From Streptomyces fumanus (lineage in GTDB: Bacteria > Actinomycetota > Actinomycetes > Streptomycetales > Streptomycetaceae): a stretch of DNA of 64,000 bases. Below are positions 46,768-54,809 of the stretch, in pieces. Numbering within the stretch: position 1 is the first letter of the stretch; the number at the start of each line of letters is the position of its first letter. The notes under the pieces were generated by a model. The model had not been told where the DNA came from and searched no databases. It was given only the letters and a program-made list of their open reading frames with translations. Location of the stretch: positions 1 to 64,000 of the forward strand of contig NZ_BNBI01000011.1 of NCBI RefSeq assembly GCF_014655295.1, given 5' to 3'. The translations under genes and the position numbers were made by a program.

Positions 46768-47778
46768 CTACCGCCGGACGGTGACGATCCGGACCGCCCC
46801 GGTGTCCCGTTCCGCGCCCTGGGCGCCCCCGGAGCCGGTGGCCGGCGCGGTCCGCCACCGGGTGCCGGTGGTCCCGGCGGTCCACTCGCGGCCGGCGTAC
46901 GAGACCTGTTCGATGCCCAGCGCGGAGGCGTTGGCCACCGCCCAGTGCGCCAACTGCCAGCCCCGGCGCCGCGCCTCGCGCCCGGACTCCGCGCCCCGGC
47001 CCTCGGTGACCGGCAGCGTCATCACCCGCCCGCCCGGGCCGCCCGGGGAGGCCGGCGGCGAGGCCGGTGCGGCGGGTGTCGCCGTCGCCGGTGCGGACAC
47101 CTCCGCGCCGACCGGCTGGAGCACCTCGCGCCCGAAGTCCCGGGCCAGCGCGGCCCGTACCGCGTCCGGGCCCCTGGCCCCCCGGGTGCCGGCGGCGGGC
47201 AGGCCCGTGCAGGTCAGGGTGGCGGCGGAGTGGCCGGTCAGGGCGGCGGCCAGCAGCGTGGCGTCCGGCTCGTGCCGCGCGTACGCGTCCGGGAAGCCGC
47301 TGCGCTGCACCCGCTGGGCCGCGACGGTCAGCGGCAGCTTCGTGTACCCGGGCACCTTGACCAGGTGGTCGTAGAACTTCCCCGCCGCGTAGGTCGGTTC
47401 CATGATCTGCCGGGGGCTGCCCCAGCCCTGCGAGGGCCGCTGCTGGAAGAGGCCGAGGGAGTCGCGGTCGCCGTGGTCGATGTTGCGCAGCGCCGACTCC
47501 TGGAGGGCGGTCGCCAGGGCGATCGCTATGGCCCGCTCGGGCAGGTCACGGGTGGTGCCGACGGCCGTGATGGTGGCCGCGTTGACCGCCTGCTCCGGCG
47601 TGAACTCGTAGCGCGCGCCGTCGTCGCCGGCGGAGACGACCGTGCAGCGGGTCCGGGCCGCGCCTCCGGTGACGTACTGCACCACCAGGTAACCGGCGAC
47701 CGCGAGCAGGGCCACCAGGGCCGACATGAACCGGAGGAGTCGGCTTCGCTTCTTGCGGGTGGGGGACGGCTGAAGCAC
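46768..47778 (-). CDS. Membrane-anchored lysozyme-fold-like protein, unknown role
   Basis: A 336-residue protein with a basic start (PSPTRKKRSRLL), one membrane helix (about 12-32) and an extracellular part. AIALATALQESALRNIDHG...SLGLFQQRPSQGWGS (about 80-125) resembles the active-site region of transglycosylase/lysozyme-fold domains, with Glu in QES as possible acid. The C-terminus (LAHWAVANASALGIEQVSYAGREW, about 270-300) is a second small conserved-looking domain, joined by an Ala/Pro linker. Peptidoglycan cleavage is inferred, not shown. GTG 47778 is taken; TTG 47787 is possible. Confidence 0.72.
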   Translation of the reverse strand: MLQPSPTRKKRSRLLRFMSALVALLAVAGYLVVQYVTGGAARTRCTVVSAGDDGARYEFTPEQAVNAATITAVGTTRDLPERAIAIALATALQESALRNIDHGDRDSLGLFQQRPSQGWGSPRQIMEPTYAAGKFYDHLVKVPGYTKLPLTVAAQRVQRSGFPDAYARHEPDATLLAAALTGHSAATLTCTGLPAAGTRGARGPDAVRAALARDFGREVLQPVGAEVSAPATATPAAPASPPASPGGPGGRVMTLPVTEGRGAESGREARRRGWQLAHWAVANASALGIEQVSYAGREWTAGTTGTRWRTAPATGSGGAQGAERDTGAVRIVTVRR

Positions 47779-47849
47779 GCGTAACAAGGTACTAAAGGGC
47801 AGCCTGCCTGGTACGCAGGGCACGGGCCGTGCCCGAAGGGGCAGGGCGC

Positions 47850-47862
47850 TAGGGTCGACGCC
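47850..47862 (+). promoter_or_regulatory. Leaderless-type -10 of dapE
   Basis: TAGGGT (47850-47855), seven bases, then ATG 47863; no ribosome site. Confidence 0.5.
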
Positions 47863-48942
47863 ATGGCCGACACCCCGCTTGACCTCACGCTGGACGCCGC
47901 CGAGCTGACCGCCCGGCTGGTCGACTTCCCCTCCGTCAGCGGCTCCGAGCAGCCGCTCGCCGACGCGATCGAGCACGCGCTGCGCGCCCTGCCGCACCTC
48001 ACCGTCGACCGGTACGGCAACAACGTGGTGGCCCGCACCGGCCTCGGGCGCGCGGAGCGGGTGATCCTCGCCGGGCACATCGACACCGTGCCGATCGCGG
48101 ACAACGTGCCCTCGCACCTGGACGACGACGGGGTGCTGTGGGGCTGCGGCACCTGCGACATGAAGTCCGGCGTCGCCGTGCAGTTGCGGATCGCGGCCAC
48201 CGTCCCGGCGCCCAACCGCGACCTCACCTTCGTCTTCTACGACAACGAGGAGGTCGCCGCCGACCTCAACGGCCTCAAGCACATTGCCGAGGCGCGCCCG
48301 GAGTGGCTCGAAGGAGACTTCGCGGTGCTGCTCGAACCGTCCGACGGGCAGGTCGAGGGCGGCTGCCAGGGCACGTTGCGGGTGCTGCTGCGGACGACCG
48401 GCGAGCGGGCGCACTCCGCGCGGAGCTGGATGGGCGCCAACGCCGTCCACGCGGCGGCCCCGGTCCTCGCCAAGCTGGCCGCCTACCAGCCGCGCCGCCC
48501 GGTCATCGACGGCCTGGAGTACCGCGAGGGCCTCAACGCGGTCGGCATCTCCGGGGGAGTGGCCGGCAACGTGATCCCCGACGAGTGCCAGGTCACCGTC
48601 AACTTCCGCTACGCGCCCGACCGTACGCCCGAGGAGGCCCTCGCCCACGTCCGCGAGGTCTTCGCGGACTGCGGGGTGGCGGAGTTCGTGGTGGACGACC
48701 ACAGCGGCGCGGCCCTGCCCGGCCTGTCCCACCCGGCCGCGGCGGCCTTCATCGCGGCGGTCGGCGGCACCCCGCAGCCCAAGTACGGCTGGACGGACGT
48801 CTCCCGGTTCGCCGCCCTCGGCATTCCCGCGGTCAACTACGGCCCCGGCAACCCCCACCTGGCGCACAAGCGGGACGAGCGCGTGGAGGTGGCCAAGGTG
48901 CTGGTCGGCGAGGAGCGGCTGCGGGCCTGGCTGACCGCCTGA
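47863..48942 (+). CDS. dapE: Succinyl-diaminopimelate desuccinylase DapE
   Basis: A 359-residue M20-family metallo-hydrolase. It removes succinate to give L,L-diaminopimelate, the step after DapC. Metal ligands: H72 and D74-containing LAGHIDTVP, GTCDMKSG (metal-bridging Asp) and FYDNEEV (catalytic Glu pair). The dimerisation domain spans about 180-290. The end NYGPGNPHLAHKRDERV carries the last His ligand. Full length, ordinary codon use. Confidence 0.93.
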   Translation: MADTPLDLTLDAAELTARLVDFPSVSGSEQPLADAIEHALRALPHLTVDRYGNNVVARTGLGRAERVILAGHIDTVPIADNVPSHLDDDGVLWGCGTCDMKSGVAVQLRIAATVPAPNRDLTFVFYDNEEVAADLNGLKHIAEARPEWLEGDFAVLLEPSDGQVEGGCQGTLRVLLRTTGERAHSARSWMGANAVHAAAPVLAKLAAYQPRRPVIDGLEYREGLNAVGISGGVAGNVIPDECQVTVNFRYAPDRTPEEALAHVREVFADCGVAEFVVDDHSGAALPGLSHPAAAAFIAAVGGTPQPKYGWTDVSRFAALGIPAVNYGPGNPHLAHKRDERVEVAKVLVGEERLRAWLTA

Positions 48943-49051
48943 GCACCCGGTGGTTTAGTCCGCTGCCCGGCGGACATGCTGAGGTCCCCCGTACGTAACC
49001 CGCGGACATCTACGCTGAGGTGGAAGGACCGCACGAGGACAGGGAGCAGCC

Positions 49052-49810
49052 ATGGCCACCGGCAACCCCGCAGGCAAGAAGCAGCCGCCGGACGAGCAGC
49101 GCCTGGGTCCGGTCCTCAGACGGCGCGGCCAGGTGCAGGCCAGCACCACCGACCAGCGGCTGCTGGACGAGCGGGCGCCCACGGACTGGGTGCACACCGA
49201 CCCCTGGCGGGTGCTGCGCATCCAGTCCGAGTTCATCGAGGGCTTCGGCACCCTCGCCGAACTGCCGCCCGCGATCAGCGTGTTCGGCTCCGCCCGCACC
49301 CCGGCGGACAGCCCCGAGTACGAGGCCGGGGTGCGGCTCGGCCGGGGTCTGGTGGAGGCCGGGTTCGCGGTGATCACCGGCGGCGGGCCCGGCGCCATGG
49401 AGGCGGCCAACAAGGGCGCCTGCGAGGCCGACGGCATCTCAGTCGGCCTCGGCATCGAACTGCCCTTCGAGCAGGGGCTGAACAAGTACGTCGACATCGG
49501 GCTGAACTTCCGGTACTTCTTCGTCCGGAAGATGATGTTCGTCAAGTACGCGCAGGGCTTCGTGGTCCTGCCCGGCGGCCTCGGCACCCTGGACGAGCTC
49601 TTCGAGGCCCTCACCCTGGTGCAGACCCAGAAGGTGACCCGCTTCCCGATCGTCCTGTTCGGCACCGAGTACTGGGGCGGACTCGTCGACTGGCTGAAGA
49701 ACACCCTGGTCGCGCAGGGCAAGGCGGCCGAGAAGGACCTGCTGCTGTTCCACCTGACCGACGACGTGGACGAGGCGGTCGCCCTGGTCTCGAAGGAGGC
49801 CGGACGCTGA
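49052..49810 (+). CDS. LOG-family nucleotide phosphoribohydrolase (TIGR00730)
   Basis: A 252-residue Rossmann-fold protein of the 'lonely guy' family, which splits nucleoside 5'-monophosphates (cytokinin-type in plants and some bacteria). GGGPGAMEAANKGA and the signature PGGLGTLDELFEA are intact. The N-terminal 40 residues are charged and extra compared with short LOG proteins. GGGAG precedes the ATG. Position after dapE equals that of Rv1205. The physiological substrate here is unknown. Confidence 0.9.
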   Translation: MATGNPAGKKQPPDEQRLGPVLRRRGQVQASTTDQRLLDERAPTDWVHTDPWRVLRIQSEFIEGFGTLAELPPAISVFGSARTPADSPEYEAGVRLGRGLVEAGFAVITGGGPGAMEAANKGACEADGISVGLGIELPFEQGLNKYVDIGLNFRYFFVRKMMFVKYAQGFVVLPGGLGTLDELFEALTLVQTQKVTRFPIVLFGTEYWGGLVDWLKNTLVAQGKAAEKDLLLFHLTDDVDEAVALVSKEAGR

Positions 49811-49817
49811 CCCCCCG

Positions 49818-50678
49818 CTAGGCCAGTCCCCGCCGGGCCACCGCCGGCGGGCGGTGGCCCGCGATGGCCGCCACCATGTCCAGCACCTGCCGGGTCTCGG
49901 CCACCTCGTGCACCCGGTACACCTGGGCGCCGAGCCACGCCGAGACCGCCGTCGTCGCCAGGGTGCCCAGCACCCGCTCCTTCACCGGCTTGTCCAGCGT
50001 CTCGCCGACGAAGTCCTTGTTCGACAGGGAGACCAGCACCGGCCAGCCGGTGTCCACCATCTCGCCGAGCCGCCGGGTCGCCTCCAGGCTGTGCCGGGTG
50101 TTCTTGCCGAAGTCGTGCCCCGGGTCGATCAGCACCGACTCCCGGGGCACCCCCAGGGACACCGCCCGCTCGGCCAGCCCCAGCGTCACCTCCAGGATGT
50201 CCGCCATCACGTCGTCGTACGTCACCCGGTGCGGCCGGGTGCGCGGCTCGGCGCCGCCGGCGTGGGTGCAGACCAGGCCCGCCCCGTAGCGGGCCGCGAC
50301 CTCGGCGAGCCGGGGGTCGACGCCGCCCCACGCGTCGTTCAGCAGGTCCGCGCCCGCCTCGCAGACCGCCTCGCCGACCTCGTGCCGCCAGGTGTCCACG
50401 CTGATCACCACGTCCGGGAAGCGCCGCCGCACCTCCGCGACGAAGCCGACCGTGCGCCGCGCCTCCTCCTCGGCGCTCACCTCGTCGCCGGGCCCCGCCT
50501 TCACCCCGCCGACGTCGATGATCGCGGCGCCCTCGGCGACCGCCCGCTCCACGCGCGCGAGGGCGGGCTCGTCGTGGAAGGTGGCGCCCTGGTCGTAGAA
50601 GGAGTCCGGGGTCCGGTTGACGATCGCCATGATCACCGGTTCGTGCGCCGCGAACTCGCGCCTGCCCAGCCTGAGCAT
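49818..50678 (-). CDS. Dihydropteroate synthase-like protein, FolP2 type
   Basis: A 286-residue TIM-barrel protein of the pterin-binding family. The first loop reads MAIVNRTPDSFYDQGATF instead of the canonical NVTPDSFSDGG type. DPGHDFGKN, VLVSLSNKDF and the Arg/His end YRVHEVAETRQVLDMVAA are present. The altered loop and the position match mycobacterial folP2 (Rv1207), reported to lack dihydropteroate synthase activity, so folate synthesis should not be assumed. ATG 50678 begins the homology. Convergent with the LOG gene (7-base gap). Confidence 0.85.
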   Translation of the reverse strand: MLRLGRREFAAHEPVIMAIVNRTPDSFYDQGATFHDEPALARVERAVAEGAAIIDVGGVKAGPGDEVSAEEEARRTVGFVAEVRRRFPDVVISVDTWRHEVGEAVCEAGADLLNDAWGGVDPRLAEVAARYGAGLVCTHAGGAEPRTRPHRVTYDDVMADILEVTLGLAERAVSLGVPRESVLIDPGHDFGKNTRHSLEATRRLGEMVDTGWPVLVSLSNKDFVGETLDKPVKERVLGTLATTAVSAWLGAQVYRVHEVAETRQVLDMVAAIAGHRPPAVARRGLA

Positions 50679-50823
50679 CCCCTGAGACCTCTTCTCGTCC
50701 GTCCTGTGCGGGCACCCGCCCGAGGGGCGCCTGATGGCCCCGGCTGTCAGACTCGCATGGCACGATCGACCTGACACACCCGACTCCGATCCATTCGATC
50801 ATCCGACCGTGGGGGCTCCAGCG

Positions 50824-51180
50824 ATGGTTATGTTCCTGTTCCTGGTCCTCGCGCTCGCCGTCGTGGTCGCCGCGGTGACCCTCGCCGTGATCGGCGGCGG
50901 CGAGAGCGGACCGCTGCCCGACGCCGCCCCCGAGCGGCTCCAGGACGCGCTGCCCCCCGACCGCCCGGTCACCCGCGCCGACGTGGAGAGCCTGCGCTTC
51001 CCGCCGGTCGTGCGGGGCTACCGCATGGCGGACGTCGACGACGTCCTGGCCCGGCTCGGCGCCGAGCTGGCCGAGCGCGACGCCCGCATCGCCGACCTGG
51101 AGTCCGCGCTGGCCGGGGCCCGCGCCGCCGCCCCCGCCGGGGCCGTGGAGCAGCACCAGGCCCAGGAGGAGCAGCGATGA
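50824..51180 (+). CDS. Small membrane protein with DivIVA-like motif
   Basis: A 118-residue protein: one N-terminal helix (MVMFLFLVLALAVVVAAVTL), an acidic linker, and VESLRFPPVVRGYRMADVDDVL (about 60-80), the DivIVA N-terminal signature, followed by a coiled coil (LGAELAERDARIADLESAL). It may localise to curved or growing membrane (inference). The gene overlaps tag by four bases (ATGA) and corresponds in position to Rv1209. Confidence 0.82.
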   Translation: MVMFLFLVLALAVVVAAVTLAVIGGGESGPLPDAAPERLQDALPPDRPVTRADVESLRFPPVVRGYRMADVDDVLARLGAELAERDARIADLESALAGARAAAPAGAVEQHQAQEEQR

Positions 51181-51761
51181 GCGCCGGGGCCGCCCTCGTC
51201 GGTCCGGACGGCGCCGCGCGCTGCCCCTGGGCCCTGTCCACCGAGGACTACGTCGCCTACCACGACGAGGAGTGGGGCCGCCCGGTCCACGGCGACGACG
51301 CGCTGTTCGAGCGGCTCAGCCTGGAGGCGTTCCAGTCCGGGCTGTCCTGGATCACCATCCTGCGCCGCCGCCCCGGCTTCCGCGCCGCCTTCGCCGGCTT
51401 CGAGATCGCGGCGGTGGCCGCCTTCACCGACGCCGACCGGGAACGGCTGCTCGCCGACCCCGGCATCATCCGCAACCGCGCCAAGATCGACGCGACCCTC
51501 GCCAACGCGCGCGTGCTGGCCGACTGGGCCCCGGGCGAGCTGGACGAGCTGATCTGGTCGCACGCCCCGGACCCGGCCGCCCGCCCGGTGCCCAGAACCC
51601 TCGCCGACATCCCGGCCGTCACGCCCGAGTCGACCGCCCTGTCCAAGGCGCTGAAGAAGCGGGGCCTGCGCTTCGTCGGCCCGACCACGGCGTACGCGAT
51701 GATGCAGGCGTGCGGTCTGGTCGACGACCACCTGGAGACCTGCGTGGCCCGGCGGGGCTGA
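51177..51761 (+). CDS. tag: DNA-3-methyladenine glycosylase I
   Basis: A 194-residue base-excision enzyme removing 3-methyladenine. The zinc snap is C16 and H29 (CPWALSTEDYVAYHDEEWG) with H185-x3-C189 (DDHLETC) at the C-terminus. The HhH-fold core has FERLSLEAFQSGLSWITIL and NRAKIDATLANAR. All expected residues are present. Translationally coupled to the preceding gene. Confidence 0.94.
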   Translation: MSAGAALVGPDGAARCPWALSTEDYVAYHDEEWGRPVHGDDALFERLSLEAFQSGLSWITILRRRPGFRAAFAGFEIAAVAAFTDADRERLLADPGIIRNRAKIDATLANARVLADWAPGELDELIWSHAPDPAARPVPRTLADIPAVTPESTALSKALKKRGLRFVGPTTAYAMMQACGLVDDHLETCVARRG

Positions 51762-51764
51762 GGC

Positions 51765-52568
51765 TCAGCGGCCCAGGTACGCCGGCTTCTCCTTGGCGAC
51801 GAAGGCCCGCACCGCGATCGCGTGGTCCTCGGAGGCGCCCGCCCGGGTCTGCAGCTCGTCCTCCTTCTCCAGGGTCTCGGCCAGGGAGTGCGTCAGCCCG
51901 TACGCCAGTGCCTCCTTCAGCGCCGCGTACGCCACCGTGGGGCCCCCGGCCAGCGCGCGGGCCGTCTTCTCGGCCTCGGCGCGCAGCTCGGCGGCGGGCA
52001 CCAGTCGGTTGGCGATGCCCAGGTCGTACGCCTCCCGGGCCGGGATGCTGCGCGGGAAGAGCAGCAGGTCGGCGGCGCGGCCGGGGCCGACCACGCGCGG
52101 CAGCGTCCAGGAGACGCCGGAGTCGGCGGTGAGCGCCACCCCGGCGAAGGAGGTGTTGAACGCGGCCGTCTCCGCGACGATCCGGTAGTCGGCCGCCAGC
52201 GCGAACCCGAAGCCCGCCCCGGCCGCCACCCCGTTCACCGCGGCCACCACCGGCTTGGGCGCCTCGGCCAGTGCCCGGACGATCGGGTTGTAGTGCTCCC
52301 GGACCGTGCTCATGGTCTGCCCCGAGCCCCGCTCCCGGTCCCCGGCCATCAGCCCGATGTGCTCCTTGAGGTCCTGGCCCACGCAGAACGCCCGGTCCCC
52401 GGCGGCGGTCAGCAGCACCGCCCGTACCGCACCGTCGGCCGCCGCGGCGCGCACCGCGTCCCGGAGGGCGACCTTGGTCTCCACGTTCAGCGCGTTCATC
52501 GCCTCCGGGCGGTTCAGCGTGATCGTCGCCAGTCCGTCGCTCACCTCGTAGAGCACGGTGTCGGCCAT
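51765..52568 (-). CDS. Enoyl-CoA hydratase/isomerase family protein
   Basis: A 267-residue crotonase-fold protein. Oxyanion-hole segments are AFCVGQDLKEH and GVAAGAGFGFALAADYRI. The position of the second catalytic acid reads ALTADSGVSW, with Asp as in PaaG-type isomerases/hydratases of phenylacetate and beta-oxidation pathways. Substrate uncertain. GGAGGGGA precedes ATG 52568. Its stop is three bases from the convergent tag stop. Confidence 0.88.
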   Translation of the reverse strand: MADTVLYEVSDGLATITLNRPEAMNALNVETKVALRDAVRAAAADGAVRAVLLTAAGDRAFCVGQDLKEHIGLMAGDRERGSGQTMSTVREHYNPIVRALAEAPKPVVAAVNGVAAGAGFGFALAADYRIVAETAAFNTSFAGVALTADSGVSWTLPRVVGPGRAADLLLFPRSIPAREAYDLGIANRLVPAAELRAEAEKTARALAGGPTVAYAALKEALAYGLTHSLAETLEKEDELQTRAGASEDHAIAVRAFVAKEKPAYLGR

Positions 52569-52802
52569 GGCGTATCCCCTCCGCGTCGCGGCTGCGCGGA
52601 CGTACCCGTCGGTACGTCCCTGTCTGGAGGACAGCATGACGGAGATCACCGGAAACGGACCGGGGTGCGGGTGTGAGCTGCGTCAAAGAATTCCGGTCCG
52701 TAGCCATTCGGCGGAAGTGAGTGCGGGCGGGCAGTATCGCAGCCACATCGCCGAATTGAGTGGTTTTGCTCGCGTGCGTTGCCCAAGCGATGCCGACCGA
52801 TG

Positions 52803-52833
52803 TTGGTCATCGGGTCCCGCGATGCGGGATAAT
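52803..52833 (+). promoter_or_regulatory. DUF3117 promoter with palindrome in the spacer
   Basis: TTGGTC (52803-52808) and GATAAT (52828-52833), spacer 19. TCCCGC-GAT-GCGGGA (52815-52829) is a perfect inverted repeat touching the -10, a likely operator. The remainder of the gap 52569-52944 has a second possible -35 (TTGCCC near 52780) and nothing else clear. Confidence 0.55.
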
Positions 52834-52944
52834 GGCCTGGAAGCAATGTGTTCGATGCCGGTGTCGCGTGTCCCCTTGCGGGAGCGCGTGCCCTCGCGGG
52901 CCGTCGGCCTTGACGATGAGCTGGTATCAGGAAGGGGAACGAGC

Positions 52945-53112
52945 ATGGCGGCCATGAAGCCGCGGACGGGTGATGGCCCGCTCGAGGTGACCAAGGAGGG
53001 GCGGGGCATCGTCATGCGCGTTCCGCTCGAAGGCGGCGGTCGGCTCGTCGTCGAGCTGACCCCTGACGAAGCCGACGCGCTCGGCGACGCCCTCAAGAAG
53101 GTCGTCGGCTGA
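52945..53112 (+). CDS. DUF3117 protein
   Basis: A 55-residue protein: MAAMKPRTGDGPLEVTKEGR then IVMRVPLEGGGRLVVELTPD and an end helix EADALGDALKKVVG. This is the widespread actinobacterial DUF3117 family (Rv1211 in mycobacteria), without assigned function. GGAAGGGGA lies at a good distance before the ATG. Monocistronic between a strong promoter and a terminator. Confidence 0.9.
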   Translation: MAAMKPRTGDGPLEVTKEGRGIVMRVPLEGGGRLVVELTPDEADALGDALKKVVG

Positions 53113-53139
53113 CGCGCAAGCGGACCATACAGGTTCGGT

Positions 53140-53169
53140 CGCCCCGGTGCCCCATACGGTGCCGGGGCG
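53140..53169. terminator. Hairpin between DUF3117 and the methyltransferase gene
   Basis: CGCCCCGG (53140-53147) and CCGGGGCG (53162-53169) with a 14-base loop, between convergent genes. Confidence 0.6.
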
Positions 53170-53211
53170 CCTGCCGTTCCGGCATCGCCCCAGGTCGGCC
53201 CGGTCGCCGGG

Positions 53212-53844
53212 CTAGCGTTTGACGGCGCACAGCAGGCCGTCGCCCACCGGCAGCAGTGACGGCGCCAGCTCCTGGCTCTCCCGCACCGCGCGCAGCAGCT
53301 CGCGCAGCCGCAGCACCTCGGTGGGCTGCGGACCGGAGTCGATGGTCCGGCCGTTGGCGAAGACGCCCTCGAACACCACCAGCCCGCCGGGCCGCAGCAG
53401 CCGCAGCGCCTCGGCGAGGTAGTCGAGGTACTCCAGCCGGTCGCCGTCGCAGAAGACGAGGTCGTACCCGGCGTCCGCGAGCCGCGGCAGCACGTCCAGC
53501 GCGCGTCCCGGGATGAACCGGGCCCGGTTGCTGGCGAACCCCGAGGCCCGGAACGCCTGCCGGGCGAACTGCTGGTGCTCCGGCTCCGGATCGACCGTGG
53601 TCAGCACCCCGTCGGGCCGCATCCCGTGCAGCAGGTGGATACCGGAGACCCCGCAGCCGGTCCCGATCTCCGCGACGGCCTTGGCGTCCACGGCGGCGGC
53701 GAGCAGCCGCAGCGCGGCGCCCGTGCCCGGCGCCACCGAGCGCAGGCCGGCCTCGCGGGCCCGGTCGCGGGCCCAGGACAGCGCGTCGTCCTCGGCGACA
53801 TAGGCGTCGGCGAACGCCCAGCTCGTCTGCCGGTTGCCGGTAAT
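53212..53844 (-). CDS. SAM-dependent O-methyltransferase, apparent ATT start
   Basis: A 210-residue enzyme of the catechol O-methyltransferase-like family (methyltransf_3). SAM loop AEIGTGCGVSGIHLLHGM, acidic TTVDPEPEHQQFARQAFRASG, and YDLVFCDGDRLEYLDYLAEALRLLRPGG. An in-frame GTG exists at 53736, but the family's N-terminal helices (TGNRQTSWAFADAYVAEDDALSWARDRAREAG) lie upstream of it in the same open frame. They begin at an ATT (53844) with AGGAG six bases before; no ATG, GTG or TTG is in frame between 53737 and 53890. Position equals Rv1220c (215 residues) divergent from sigE. Substrate unknown. Confidence 0.75.
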   Translation of the reverse strand: MTGNRQTSWAFADAYVAEDDALSWARDRAREAGLRSVAPGTGAALRLLAAAVDAKAVAEIGTGCGVSGIHLLHGMRPDGVLTTVDPEPEHQQFARQAFRASGFASNRARFIPGRALDVLPRLADAGYDLVFCDGDRLEYLDYLAEALRLLRPGGLVVFEGVFANGRTIDSGPQPTEVLRLRELLRAVRESQELAPSLLPVGDGLLCAVKR

Positions 53845-53897
53845 GACCCTCTCCTGTCCCCGTGGTTGCCTCGGCGTGACTGTATCCGTTGGCGTCG

Positions 53898-53923
53898 GGA
53901 ACCCGCAGATGGGACCGGTCGTT
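53898..53923 (+). promoter_or_regulatory. ECF-type promoter of the sigma gene
   Basis: GGAACC (53898-53903), 16 bases, CGTT (53920-53923). This matches the GGAAC-N15/16-CGTT pattern used by SigE/RpoE-like factors and points to autoregulation of the sigma gene 100 bases downstream. Confidence 0.65.
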
Positions 53924-54023
53924 TAAGGGGTGCGGGGAAACATGCCCGGGTCGGCACGAGCCGGACCGGTCCAGATCAAATTCCCGTAAAACCGCTTATC
54001 CGGAGCTAACGGGCGAGGTGGCT

Positions 54024-54809
54024 ATGGTAGGGGCTCCACTGGACACCACCGGAGCCAAAAGGGGAGGTGCGGCCGTACCTGTGGACCGGGGCGGAGTGCT
54101 CAGGCGCTTCCTCGGGTCGGCGGGCAGGCCGACATCCGTGAACGACACCGCTGCTGACCACAGCCACGCCACCGGCCCCCGGGCCGGTCAGGACCGGACC
54201 GCGACCTTCTCCACCGACGCGGACGGGCAGGCGTGGACTCCGCCCACCTGGGAGGAGATCGTCAGCACCCACAGCGGTCGCGTCTACCGGCTCGCCTACC
54301 GCCTGACGGGCAATCAGCACGACGCCGAGGACCTCACCCAGGAGGTCTTCGTCCGGGTCTTCCGCTCCTTGTCCACGTACACGCCGGGCACCTTCGAGGG
54401 CTGGCTGCACCGCATCACGACCAACCTGTTCCTGGACATGGTCCGCCGCAAGCAGCGCATCCGCTTCGACGCCCTCGGCGAGGACGCCGCCGAGAAGCTG
54501 CCCAGCCGGGAGCCCACCCCCCAGCAGGTCTTCAACGACGCGCACTTCGACGCCGACGTCCAGCAGGCGCTGGACACCCTCGCGCCCGAGTTCCGCGCCG
54601 CCGTCGTCCTGTGCGACATCGAGGGGCTGTCGTACGAGGAGATCGCCGCCACCCTCGGCGTGAAGCTCGGCACCGTCCGCTCCCGGATCCACCGTGGCCG
54701 CTCCCAACTGCGCAAGGCGCTCTCGCACCGCTCTCCCGAGGCGCGCGCCGAGCGCCGCTCGTTCGTGGCCCGCGTTCCGGCACTGGGAGGAGGGGGCGCG
54801 AGCGCGTGA
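54024..54809 (+). CDS. sigE: ECF RNA polymerase sigma factor, SigE type
   Basis: A 261-residue group 4 sigma factor. Region 2: THSGRVYRLAYRLTGNQHDAEDLTQEVFVRVFRSL with the promoter-melting segment DMVRRKQRIRFDAL. Region 4: LAPEFRAAVVLCDIEGLSYEEIAATLGVKLGTVRSRIHRGR. About 80 extra N-terminal residues precede region 2; a later start cannot be excluded. ATG 54024 follows GAGGTGG. The arrangement sigma, anti-sigma, htrA, tatB is that of mycobacterial sigE-rseA-htrA-tatB, an envelope-stress regulon. This is a different gene from the S. coelicolor sigE of the cseABC system; the symbol here follows the mycobacterial name. Confidence 0.9.
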   Translation: MVGAPLDTTGAKRGGAAVPVDRGGVLRRFLGSAGRPTSVNDTAADHSHATGPRAGQDRTATFSTDADGQAWTPPTWEEIVSTHSGRVYRLAYRLTGNQHDAEDLTQEVFVRVFRSLSTYTPGTFEGWLHRITTNLFLDMVRRKQRIRFDALGEDAAEKLPSREPTPQQVFNDAHFDADVQQALDTLAPEFRAAVVLCDIEGLSYEEIAATLGVKLGTVRSRIHRGRSQLRKALSHRSPEARAERRSFVARVPALGGGGASA

